From: Homarus americanus
Taxonomy: Eukaryota > Arthropoda > Malacostraca > Decapoda > Nephropidae
DNA: 64,000 nucleotides
Reading direction: 5' to 3'
Assembly (NCBI RefSeq): GCF_018991925.1
Contig: NW_024753848.1
Coordinates: 436,001 to 500,000 of the forward strand
Each line of letters begins with the position of its first letter. Position 1 is the first letter of the stretch. The notes under the pieces were generated by a model that did not search any database, was not told the DNA's origin, and saw only the letters and a list, made by a program, of their open reading frames with translations. This document shows positions 12,122 through 21,480 of the stretch, in pieces. The position numbers were made by a program, and so were the translations under genes.

Positions 12122-15100
12122 GGTGTTATTATTAGTGTTATTATTACTATTATTATTATCATCATCGTTATTATTACTGTTGTTATTATTATCATCTATT
12201 GTAAACACTGACAGACAGACAGACAGAGAAGCGAGTGTTGGAGACAGCCACTAACAGATCATCTTGTCTTGGGTGTACAGGTCGCTGGAGTGTGACCGCC
12301 TGAGGGTACACAGGAACCTGGTGGTTGCCCTCATTGTTCGCTTCCTAGTGATGCTCGTCCTGACAGAGCCCTTCGTGTCCCGTCGTCAAACACACACCTA
12401 CCGTGATGTGGTGTGTGGGTGTGTGTAGTGGGTGTGTGTGTGCAGTGGGTGTGAGTGTGTGAGTGCAGTGGAGGGGTGTGTGTGGGGGGCTGATGTGTGT
12501 GTGTGTCCGTGTGTAGTTATAGTAGTGGATTTAGTCGTAGTAGTAGTAGTAGTAGTTTAACAAATACTAATAATAATAATAGTAGTTGTAGTAGTAATGG
12601 TGATAATGATAAAACTAATAGTAATCGTATTATTATTGGTATTTTTACTGTAATTTCCATGGTATGAATGCCACAGGTGTCCAAATACACAGATAAAACA
12701 ATTACTGCATTATTCATTCCCTTGTGTTTAATTCTTTGGGAATTTATATTTTTTTCATGTTTTTTTTTCTTTTAATGGAAATATAAGTAAAATATAGATT
12801 GCTCAAAAACTTTAGGTATAATCGGTTTTTTTTATTGTCAGGAAGGGATTTGCGACTTAAAATAATATTGTGGTTGTGATAGAAGTGTCTTAAAGGCCCT
12901 TGGTTGTGATAGAAGTGTCTTAAAGGCCCTTGGTTGTGATAGAAGTGGCTTAGAGACCCTTGGTTGTGATAGAAGTGTCTTAAAGACCCTTGGTTGTGAT
13001 AGAAGTGGCTTTAGAGACCCTTCGTTGTGATAGAAGTGGCTTAGAGACCCTTGGTTGTGATAGAAGTGGCTTTAGAGACCCTTGGTTGTGATAGAAGTGG
13101 CTTAGAGACCCTTGGTTGTGATAGAAGTGGCTTTAGAGACCCTTGGTTGTGATAGAAGTGGCTTAGAGACCCTTGGTTGTGATAGAAGTGGCTTTAGAGA
13201 CCCTTGGTTGTGATAGAAGTGTCTTAAAGGCCCTTGGTTGTGATAGAAGTGGCTTTAGAGACCCTTGGTTGTGATAGAAGTGGCTTTAGAGACCCTTGGT
13301 TGTGATAGAAGTGGCTTTAGAGACCCTTGGTTGTGATAGAAGTGGCTTTAGAGACCCTTGGTTGTGATAGAAGTGGCTTAGAGGCGCATAATTAAGGGCT
13401 GAGCCATAAGGTGGTGTCATTTACCGTAATTATCAGATAGATGGCGTCTCTTGTGCCGGAGTGAGAGGTGATTAGATCATTAAGAGAGAAGATGACATCG
13501 TGACCCAGGGATTACTTGTTATCACCAGCTAACCTAACCTAACCTAACCTGCCAAATCTTCAGGTTAGGGTTAGGTGAGGTTAGATTAGGTTAGGTGTGG
13601 TTAGATTAGGTTAGGTGTGGTTAGATTAGGTTAGGTTAGGTGAGGTTAGATTAGGTTAGGTGTGATTAGATTAGGTTAGGTTTAGTGTGGTTAATCTTAG
13701 GATGAAATAAACTAGGAGTTATTGTAGTTATGTTTATTGTATCTGAATAATGTATAATATTTATTGGGTTTGAATAATGCATAATGCCTATGTTACAGGA
13801 CTGGCTGTGTAAGACGCTGTTGGCCCTCAGGATGTACGCCCAGATGGCCTCTATCAACTGGATGTTCGTGGAGGGCCTCTTCCTACACTCCAGACTTACC
13901 TCCAACGTCTTCGACTCTGGGGCGCCCTTTACTCTCTACTATTTCATTGGCTGGGGTGAGTCACTAAGCTGGGGTGAGTGACTGTAAGCTGGGGTATGAG
14001 TGACTCTTATCTGGGGTGAGTGACTCTTAGCTGGGATGAGTTACTCTTAGCTGGGGTGAGTGACTGTAAGCTGGGATATGAGTGACTCTTAGCTGGGGTG
14101 AGTGACTGTAAGCCGGGGTGAGTGACTGTAAGCTGGGGTATGAGTGACTCTTATCTGGGGTGAGTGACTGCTGGGTGAGTGCTGGGGTGAGTGACTGTAA
14201 GCTGGGGTATGAGTGACTCTTATCTGGGGTGAGTGACTGGGGTGAGTAACTCTTAGCTGGGGTGAGTGACTGTAAGCTGGGATATGAGTGACTCTTAGCT
14301 GGGGTGAGTGACTCTTAGCTGGGGTGAGTGACTGTAAGCTGGGATATGAGTGACTCTTAGCTGGGGTGAGTGACTGTAAGCTGGGGTATGAGTGATTTTT
14401 AGCTGGGGTGAGTGATTCTAAGCTGGGATGAGAGACTCTTAGCTGGGGTGAGTGACTGTAAGCTAGGGTATGAGTGACTCTTAGCTGGGGTGAGTCACTG
14501 TAAGCTGGGATAAATTTAATTGTTATAGAGACCAGCTGACTATTATTATTATTACAGGGGCGCCACTTGTATTCATCCTGGCTTGGGCTACTACCATGTC
14601 TCTACACTACCCTGTCCACTGTTGGCGCGCGTATGGTTCCCTAAGCTACGTGTGGATCCTGGTAGCTCCTATGGTCACGGCTCTAATGGTAGGTAATTAG
14701 ATGGATCCCTTAGTCAAGCCTGGTCTCTCTGTCCCAGTGTTACAGTAGGCGGGTTCGTCCATTGGTCGTCATTGCTATGGTGGTAGTTACGATTTTCCCA
14801 TGGTTAAGGTTTTTCTCTCATGGTAGATGCTCTCAAGATCGTGAAAGAGCGATAGAAATGCCAGAAGAAAATAATGAGAGACCGACAGAGAAAATCAGTA
14901 AACACACAAGTCATCAGCACCACAAAACAGGTCAGTGTTGTGATGGTGGCTGTGATGCGTCAGTCAGGTGAAGTGGTCCGTTAATTATATTATCAGGTAA
15001 AGGGGGGTAATTGGTGGAGAGAGACGTCCAGGCGACCAAGTTATTGTGGCGCGTGTGATTGAGGTCTGTTACACACACACGATAAAAAATACACCTTTAG

Positions 15101-18100
15101 AATATTTAAAACGTCAATTACGCTGTGCCCTTAAGTCTTAAATCCCACTTTTACATATATTATCTCAAGAATATCGACTAACTTTACCATTTAAGCATTT
15201 TGGTTTTCACTTAACCAGAGAAAAAAATAAATACAAATATTAGTTGCCCCCAAAACGCCTCATCTAATACATTGCGTGTTGGCAGATAAGATATTGAATA
15301 CCCGAAATTTCAACCCACCAACAATAATCATCCTTTGTCACCAACTTATTTATTGAAAAAAAAAACATAGAAAACTCATTTGAAGATTCCTGACCCTGAT
15401 TATTCCCCGTGAATTATCTTAACTCTTTGACTTAGGGTAAAACACGGAAGTTAACATAAGTCAAGACAGATCAATACACTCACACCTCCTCCTCAAGTCA
15501 CAATATCTTGCGAACATTCTGAATTCTTCCTCATCATTAACTAAGACTTTTCAACAACAAGTAAACGAACTAAGTTTGCTGAAGTTAAGCTAATTAGTGG
15601 ACTTCTTTTTACCAACTTAGTAACTTAATACTTGGGTCATTAGATGGTGTAATTAGCTCAAGTAGAAAGAGGTGATACCTGGGGGATATTATAGTATGTT
15701 TAGTGCCCTATCTATATGCGTGTGTATGTGCGTGTAGTGTAGCTCCTCACCGGTGTGTGTGTGTCTAGCCCCTTTATTTCCATTAAAATATACGGACAAG
15801 TGTCGTCACCCAGAGAAACGTCAGTAAAAACAAAAATTGATAACACTAATCACCCATTAGATGATTAGACCCTCAACAATATGCGTCACGTTTTGCAGTA
15901 ATTATGACGGCTAAAATAGCGTAGAAATTGCACTCACTCTTTACCATAATTAAATTTACACAGTTATCTATTCTCTAATTAAGGAGAAATTTCAAATTAC
16001 CTTACGAGCCTTTTATAATCGTCCCCCCTCCCTTGCCCATAATTCGCGCTCTTAACATCCATCTTGTATTTTCCTCAATAATTCCCTGGCCATCGACCCA
16101 GCCTTCCACCCAGGCAGTAATTAAACTATTTAAAAGTAGAACGAATTTTTTATGATGAATTTCGAAATTGGCAATCATAAGGTAAAGAAGGAGCCTTAAG
16201 CAAGATGTGTGTGTGTGGAGCTGAGACGTGAAGTGAGGACTTAGATGAAGGCCAAATATATATATATCTCCACCTCTCGTATTTATTATAATTGTGGTTT
16301 TGGGTGCTGCTGTGTGTTGGGGGATTATGGAAATAGCCGAATCTAATTACTGAGAAAATGAATAACAGTTATAAATGAATAGAATAGATTTAATAATTAT
16401 GACAGGATATTTATATTGCAGGCTCCTATTTATAGGTAATGGTGATAATTAATAATAGTTTTTGTGTTTGTAGATGAACTTGTTGTTCCTGATCAATATT
16501 ATCCGGATCTTGGTGACCAAACTGCGGGCGTCTGACACTCCACACGTTAGGTCAGTCTTAACAAACTAACATGGTCTAACTGTAACCTGCCTCTGGGTCA
16601 ATTTTGAATGTTGAGGAATTCAATTAATGTTCTTGTTCTTAGTAAAAGTGTTAATGAAAGTAATACTTGTAATATTTTTGTGATTATTATTTTATAATAT
16701 ATGTAATTGGTTTTGCGTGTTATACAATAGCCTCTCTTCTTGGGTGTGTTCCCTCAGCCTCGTCCGCGGCCACAAGAGACAGCACCAACAGGAGATGAAC
16801 CAACATGGAGACACGTTAACCCAGCACACGTATATCGGACGGTCAAAACATCAACCCGCAGACAACACTCAACATGAAAATGGCCACAGTTATGACTTAG
16901 GTGATTCTTGTTGCGTGGAAATGAATTCTAGCTTGAAGCAGGAGAGCTGTGCCAGTACCCACAGCCGAGAGAGCAGCCCACTCCTACACTCCCACAACCA
17001 GGACACCTTACTCCAGCAGCAGCAGGATCACCCACAGCCACCCGCCGCCCGCCGACACACCAACAGCCTCCAACACTACTCCTCCGTGGGCTACGCAACA
17101 AATCGACCTGAATTCAATATCAGGTTAGTTTATGTATAACCAGAGGGGATTGCAAGGAGCGTTAGTAAGTAGGTGTAGCGCAGGACCTATTTCTGTAACG
17201 TAGTTTGTCGTCACCTAACATGGGTACAACTGTTACACGACACACCAGCCACAGCAGATAACTTAAAACTCCCATTAAGAACTTACAAGATGTCTGTTGT
17301 TCACGCATTCTGGCTCTTCTGTGTATTAAGGGAAGAAGCCCTCGATTGACTCATTACAATAGTGAGTACAGTAGTTAAAAAATATAAATATTGTATATAC
17401 TTTGAGGGGATTTTGGCGGTGTTGATTTTTTTATTTAGTGCTTTGATTCTGTCCTGATCACTGTCGTATTGTAACCATATATACTGTAGAGTGATGTGTT
17501 GGTCTTGCACAGGAAGGCCATCAGGGCGACTGTGGTGTTGTTCCCGCTGCTCGGCATCACCAACCTCTTGTTCGCCGTCAACCCTGGCGACAAGGGTGAC
17601 CTGGAGGGCGCCTACATGCTGACTAACGCCCTTCTTCAGTCCTCCCAGGTGGGTCCTCTTCCCTCGTGTTGTGTTCCCCCAGGAGGTGGTGGATCACTAA
17701 TCTTGTTGGGGAATGTTAAGCTGTCACTAACGCAGCAGGTGTATCACTACTGAAGGTGCTGGTCACTATTACGGGTGTGAACATGTAAGATAGCCAGATT
17801 TTTACCTTGTGAGATTATAACAAGTGAACATCAACAAATAACTTGGCGAATCTATGATACCTGTCATCTCCTCCCACAGGGTGTGTTTGTGTCGGTGCTC
17901 TACTGCTTCATCAACAGCGAGGTGCAGGAGGTGTTGCGGAAGCGGTGGCGACAGTACCGCATGCGACGCCTTGGACAGCCTCCATGCCCCCGTCCACAAC
18001 GCAGGAGTGCCAGATGTACCCTCATCCTGCAGTCCGCCCTCACCCGCCACCCCACCCCACACCCCGCCCACCCACGCCACCCTGTCCACGCCGTTCTCAA

Positions 18101-18128
18101 CCACGGCCTCGAGACCTCTGGCGTGTGA
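7821..18128 (+). CDS. Family B1 (secretin-type) neuropeptide GPCR, PDF/CRF-DH44 receptor-like, 5' incomplete
   Basis: Ten exons join in frame: 7821-7946, 9175-9266, 10381-10487, 12281-12410, 13799-13955, 14558-14688, 16474-16550, 16758-17123, 17513-17648, 17880-18128 (stop TGA). All junctions are GT-AG and phases match. Exons 1-2 encode a hormone-receptor domain (CNATWDTLYCWPATRAG, then YRECDLSGSW and WTNYSQC). Seven membrane segments follow: TM1 in exon 3, TM2 in exon 4, TM3 in exon 5 (NWMFVEGLFLH), TM4 in exon 6, TM5 in exon 7, TM6-7 in exons 9-10 (FPLLGITNLLFAVNPG, GVFVSVLYCFINSEV). The basic tail RKRWRQYRMRR ends the core. This should be a plasma-membrane Gs-type peptide receptor. TM5-TM7 motifs resemble CRF/DH44 receptors and the ectodomain PDF receptors, so the ligand is unsettled. 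The signal-peptide exon is not found upstream, and the first visible acceptor has a weak pyrimidine tract. Confidence 0.88.
8113..8191 (-). tRNA. tRNA-like gene or tRNA-derived pseudogene with enlarged anticodon loop
   Basis: On the minus strand the sequence has a consensus A box (TAGCTCAGTTGG), a perfect B box (GGTTCGAGTCC), a perfect T arm (GCAGG-TTCGAGT-CCTGC), a D stem GCTC/GAGC, and an acceptor stem TGTTTCG/CGAAGCT (one terminal mismatch, one wobble). The anticodon stem is CCAGT/GCTGG, but the loop is 14 nt (TGTATCGTTTACTT) instead of 7. That fits either a 7-nt intron/insertion or decay. A TTTTT terminator follows about 12 nt downstream. The body resembles tRNA-Thr, but the anticodon cannot be assigned safely. 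It lies antisense in the first visible receptor intron. Confidence 0.55.
8633..9073 (+). mobile_element. Solo LTR, family A, copy 1
   Basis: A 441-bp TG...CA unit starting TGTAGTGGATACC and ending GTTCCCCACA. It is flanked by CCAC on both sides (8629-8632 and 9074-9077), a 4-bp target duplication. CTATATAAG at about 8774 is a TATA box. It is closely similar to 33737-34180 (plus) and, in its first two thirds, to 37021-37334 (minus). No internal region is attached, so this is a solo LTR left by recombination, inside receptor intron 1. Probably a Ty3/gypsy-type element. Confidence 0.8.
9267..10050. repeat. 17-bp minisatellite starting at a receptor 5' splice site
   Basis: About 45 copies of TACCACGTCACTACCTC with CGTTA, CGTAA and CGTCAAT variants. 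Because 17 is not a multiple of 3 and the unit lacks stops, it creates a spurious open frame (YHVTTSTTSLPLPRHYL). The array starts directly at the donor of exon 2 (CACCAG|GTAACTATC), whose sequence resembles the CACGTAACTACC variant of the unit. Confidence 0.95.
10056..10275 (-). mobile_element. CR1/L2-like LINE 3' end, second copy
   Basis: It begins CATAAGAACATAAGAATGG and continues as the inverse of the 3772-4020 tail (CTGCAGCGGGCCTATTGGCC, then CATCCAGCGTATTCGAGTT). The distal part (GAGGTCTGACAAGCGC) belongs to the same repeat type. It abuts the 17-bp array, and no coding is left. Confidence 0.75.
12084..12200. repeat. (ATT)n microsatellite, interrupted
   Basis: Pure ATT at 12084-12120 followed by ATT/GTT/ATC variants, within the receptor intron before the TM2 exon. 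A shorter ATT run lies at 10761-10790. The rest of 10488-12280 shows no other gene. Confidence 0.9.
12411..12510. repeat. GT-rich array starting at the donor of the TM2 exon
   Basis: The exon ends GATGTG and the intron begins GTGTGTGGGTGTGTG, continuing as degenerate GTGGGTGTGTGTG units for about 100 bp. The annotated donor is chosen because it ends the reading frame in phase 0, matching the next exon. Other GT dinucleotides in the run are equally good splice sites by sequence. Confidence 0.7.
12868..13385. repeat. 30/31-bp minisatellite
   Basis: About 17 head-to-tail copies of a unit made of TTGGTTGTGATAGAAGTGGC followed by TTTAGAGACCC (31 bp) or TTAGAGACCC (30 bp). Some units have GTCTTAAAGGCCC. 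It lies within the intron between the TM2 and TM3 exons. Confidence 0.95.
13528..13690. repeat. Interstitial TTAGG-type array
   Basis: CCTAACCTAACC first, then the opposite strand sense GGTTAGATTAGGTTAGGTG in about 10 degenerate units. The switch of strand sense within 30 bp makes a small inverted arrangement. Confidence 0.8.
13956..14510. repeat. Minisatellite built from a duplicated 5' splice site
   Basis: Units of about 20-24 bp (AGCTGGGGTGAGTGACTGTA, AGCTGGGGTATGAGTGACTC and others) begin at the donor of the TM3 exon, GGCTGGG|GTGAGTCAC. I count about 18 exact GGGTGAGT sites including the real donor. The array ends about 45 bp before the next acceptor. Confidence 0.95.
14689..16473. other. 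Receptor intron with no recognised element
   Basis: AT-rich intron between the TM4 and TM5 exons. It contains only short GT and TA runs (15750, 16257) and no coding or repeat family that I recognise. Confidence 0.5.
16758..17123 (+). other. Symmetric cassette exon extending intracellular loop 3 of the receptor
   Basis: This exon is 366 bp (122 codons), enters and leaves in phase 2, and has consensus borders (ccctcag before, GTTAGT after). It is polar and low-complexity, rich in His, Gln and Ser (for example LLQQQQDHPQPPAARRH and many SS/HS pairs). Skipping it joins TKLRASDTPHVR directly to KAIRATVVLFPLLGITN. That is the compact loop typical of family B1 receptors (the CRF receptor form is TKLRAS...RKAVKATLVLLPLLGIT). 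A loop this long is unusual for the family. It should therefore be read as an optional exon. Isoform use is inferred from phase and family length, not observed. Confidence 0.75.
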
Positions 18129-18307
18129 GGTCATGCCCCATCTATCAACAGTCTGGGGAATATCAAGTTCAGTAAAGGTCATATATCACTCAACCGTGAC
18201 CTGAAAACCTCCCTGTGTAGTCATCTCCCTGAACAACAGCTTCAGTTATTTTTTGTTATCTCCTAACCTGTGTGTGTGTGTGTGTAATAATAATAATAAT
18301 AATAATA

Positions 18308-18366
<59 letters not shown>

Positions 18367-20311
18367 TAACGGTTTATTAAAAAAGTTCTGCACCCCGAAG
18401 GCTGAAAATATACATTGGACATAAATGACTTATTACATACATTGGTGGTTTAACAAAAGCCTTCATTAGAGAAAGGTAAAGGAACATACAGTGAGCATAC
18501 AGCTTAATGTAGGTGTTGAACAGCAAACATGTAGTGTAGTAACTCCCTCCCAGATGGTGTTAGGAGGGACCTCACGTGGTGTAGTAGTTCCCTCACAGAT
18601 GGTGTTAGGAGGGGCCTCACGTGGTGTAGGTGTGTGTGTGTTAGATCCACTCATTACTTCTAGTCTTCAACAAACTTAAAGCACAAAAGTCATTCCATTT
18701 TAACTTGTAGATGTACTTAGGGATAATTGATGTAAACTGATGACCCCATGTAGTTCTTTAAATGAATACAGTATATGTAGTACTGATGTTGATATTAAAA
18801 TACTATTATCTTATTGTATTAATATTATACACCTTTTAGTATAAAATATCTGTTGCGTTTACTTTGGGTGGCTATTAGGTAGGTATTTTACTATATCTTC
18901 AGTAAGCAATTAAGTAAGGCAACTTTTGGGATTTATTTTTAAATGACTAGTGGTACAATACATATTATTAGTATTACTAGTACTTTGATAATAATAATGT
19001 TGATACTGTAGTAGTGGTGGTAATAGTTAATAGCAATAGTAGAGATAGTTCTAATATATTTAATAGAAGTAGTAGGACTGAAAAGTTGTATTTAAAAAAC
19101 TGTTTGATGAATTTTGATGTATAGTACAATACAACATTTTTAAGGGAAAATTTTGAGAATAAGGGCCAATTGCAAGAACAGTCGTTGGGTGTACGACGCC
19201 ATTTACGATGACCTTCTTGCCCTGATCTTGTTTCAGTTATACCACCCTTTTGAAGCTCTGGAGAGATCTCGAAGTTTCGATATTTTGAGTACAGCACTAG
19301 CTAATAATTCCCACCAGGAAACTTATTTTGAGACTCCTCAAGAGCTTCGAAAAGTGCAGAATTCCATGTGTTAAAGGCGACATTGCTGAAAAAAGACCAG
19401 GGCAAGGTCATCGTAAATGGCGTCGTACACCCAACGACTGTTCTTGCAATCGGCCCTAAATGTCATTCAAAACACACACACACACACATCTTCAACAACT
19501 GGAGAAACTTGGTTATCTCTATATATCACTAGAAAAGATGGACCACAAGTACAGTTAATCTGCCCCTGATGGACGGGCCAGGTAGATGCTGTATTAATGT
19601 ACGTCTTGAAGTAATTACAACAGAAAATACGATCACAACATTCACTGTTTAGCTATATACCGTATATATATATTTTTATGATAAAATTGAGTACAGTATA
19701 TCAGAAATGTTTGCATCTATATTTTGTCACCTTCGAGGGGGAAGTATTGTACCAGACCCTTACATAATCATCACAAGTTTATCATTATCATGGAAGGATT
19801 TATAGCACGAGATGGTAGAGGGTAAAACTGATCTCACAAGCTGAATGAAAAACACCCATGAAACTTGTATTAAGATTAACTATCGCACCTGAACCCCAGC
19901 CGAGGTAGCACCCATAGATCTATTTAAGTAATGAAACCTAAGTTCTCTGGTTTTATGATTCATGTTTTATTTATGAAGCAATTGCTATAATTATTCACTT
20001 ACAGGTATATAAAACAAACATGCCAATCCCCCCCCCCTCCAGTAATAGTTAAATTCTTGATAATAAATTCATATATGGGAAATAGTCACATTTAATATAT
20101 ACTATATATAATAAAGTAGCAAAAAAAACAGGTTTAATTACTTAGATATATTGAGGTGAGTGTGTACAGCCTCAGGTGGTAAGTGAGGTGCAAGTCGATG
20201 TTCACTTTATGAAAACGTTAGTAAACAATGGTCGAGGAGCCTTGTATAGTGAGGCTGTGCTACTGTGTACTCTCCTGTCCCTAGTGCTCTAAGTATTTGT
20301 TTAATAGCATC
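18129..20311. other. Receptor-SART1 intergenic region
   Basis: It contains the receptor 3' flank, an (ATA)n microsatellite at 18286-18366, a tandem duplication of a roughly 48-bp unit at about 18540-18635 (CAGATGGTGTTAGGAGGG twice), and the inverted repeat listed separately. The 19470-20300 stretch is AT-rich and unrecognised. The last 150 bp must hold the SART1 5' UTR. Confidence 0.5.
19161..19457. mobile_element. MITE-like inverted repeat
   Basis: Arms of about 65 bp (19161-19226 and 19396-19457) match as reverse complements: AGGGCCAATTGCAAGAACAG on the left against CTGTTCTTGCAATCGGCCCT on the right, and GTACGACGCCATTTACGATG against CATCGTAAATGGCGTCGTAC. The 170-bp loop is unrecognised. 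The target duplication is unclear. Confidence 0.7.
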
Positions 20312-21399
20312 ATGGGGTCGTCCAAGAAGAGTAAAGATAAAGACAAGACTAGAGAGGAACGTAAAGAGAAGAAGAGGAAGAGACGGTCAAGATCTGGTTC
20401 ACGGGAGAAGGACCCAGAGAGGAAGCATCATCATAGGTAATAATGATGGGAGTATTTATTAAAGTGAACTTGACATACAGGTTTATAATTGGATAGTCAT
20501 GTTTATAAACTATGCAGCCTGGCCGTGGGAGTAAAGAAATATCTAATAATGTTATCACTCGTTATCTGAGGGTCCATCAGTTACATCAAGAAATATAAGC
20601 TTAGATAACCTAACCTCTCTTTAACCCAGTGACCTTTTATGTATCATTTTACTCATAATTTGACAGTCGTGCCATTTTTTCTGAGGACTGTACTGTGCCA
20701 CACACGGGTCCATCACTCAGTCAGCTTAATTTTTGTCAGAGCTTTGGGTAATACACTAGAACAGGGACACCTAGAACATTTGCTATTTGGATGTACATAT
20801 ATTTATAATTAATGTTTACAATGATGGACACCAAAGTAACATCAATGAATTTGCAATAGTTTTTAATTGTTTTAGGTAATACTAATTGTAATAAGTATAT
20901 ATTTCTTACCATTAGTTTTACAAGTTAACTAAATTATTTTTTTACTAATTTGTATTGAAAACCAGTAATAGTCTAGGAGAGATGCTTGGATTAACCAGTT
21001 ACCTAACAGAACATCTATATAAAATAAAATATTTCTTACCTCAAGATTTAGTAACTCAATCTGGTGGAGGAATCACATACAGTACTTTTCTTCTTTTTTT
21101 TTGTACCTAGTTTATCATGTAAATAAAGAGACACCTTGCCTGTCCACCAGAAGATGCCACCATGTGTGTGATTCAACTGTTGACCTACATTTATCAGCAA
21201 AGGGTGAGATCAAGTCCACAATGGTCAGGACTTGATCTCACCCTCCTCTGTATATATATACCTTGTTATGTACTTCTCCTTAGTTTGTACTCGCCCCTGA
21301 AGATGTGAATTACACGAAAGCGCTTGGGAACTTCATGTTTTTTTTCCTTGTGGTTATCAGCATATACCTGGGTCACGCGCACCTACAGTGATTTACTTG

Positions 21400-21480
<81 letters not shown>

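Noticed and set aside
12868..13385. Regular 30-bp repeats that superficially recall a CRISPR array
   Set aside because: There are no unique spacers; the whole unit repeats head to tail in a eukaryotic intron.
17802..18204. Several overlapping frames over the receptor C-terminus, both strands
   Set aside because: GC-rich shadows of the last receptor exon. Only the frame that joins in phase with the TM6-7 exon continues the receptor.
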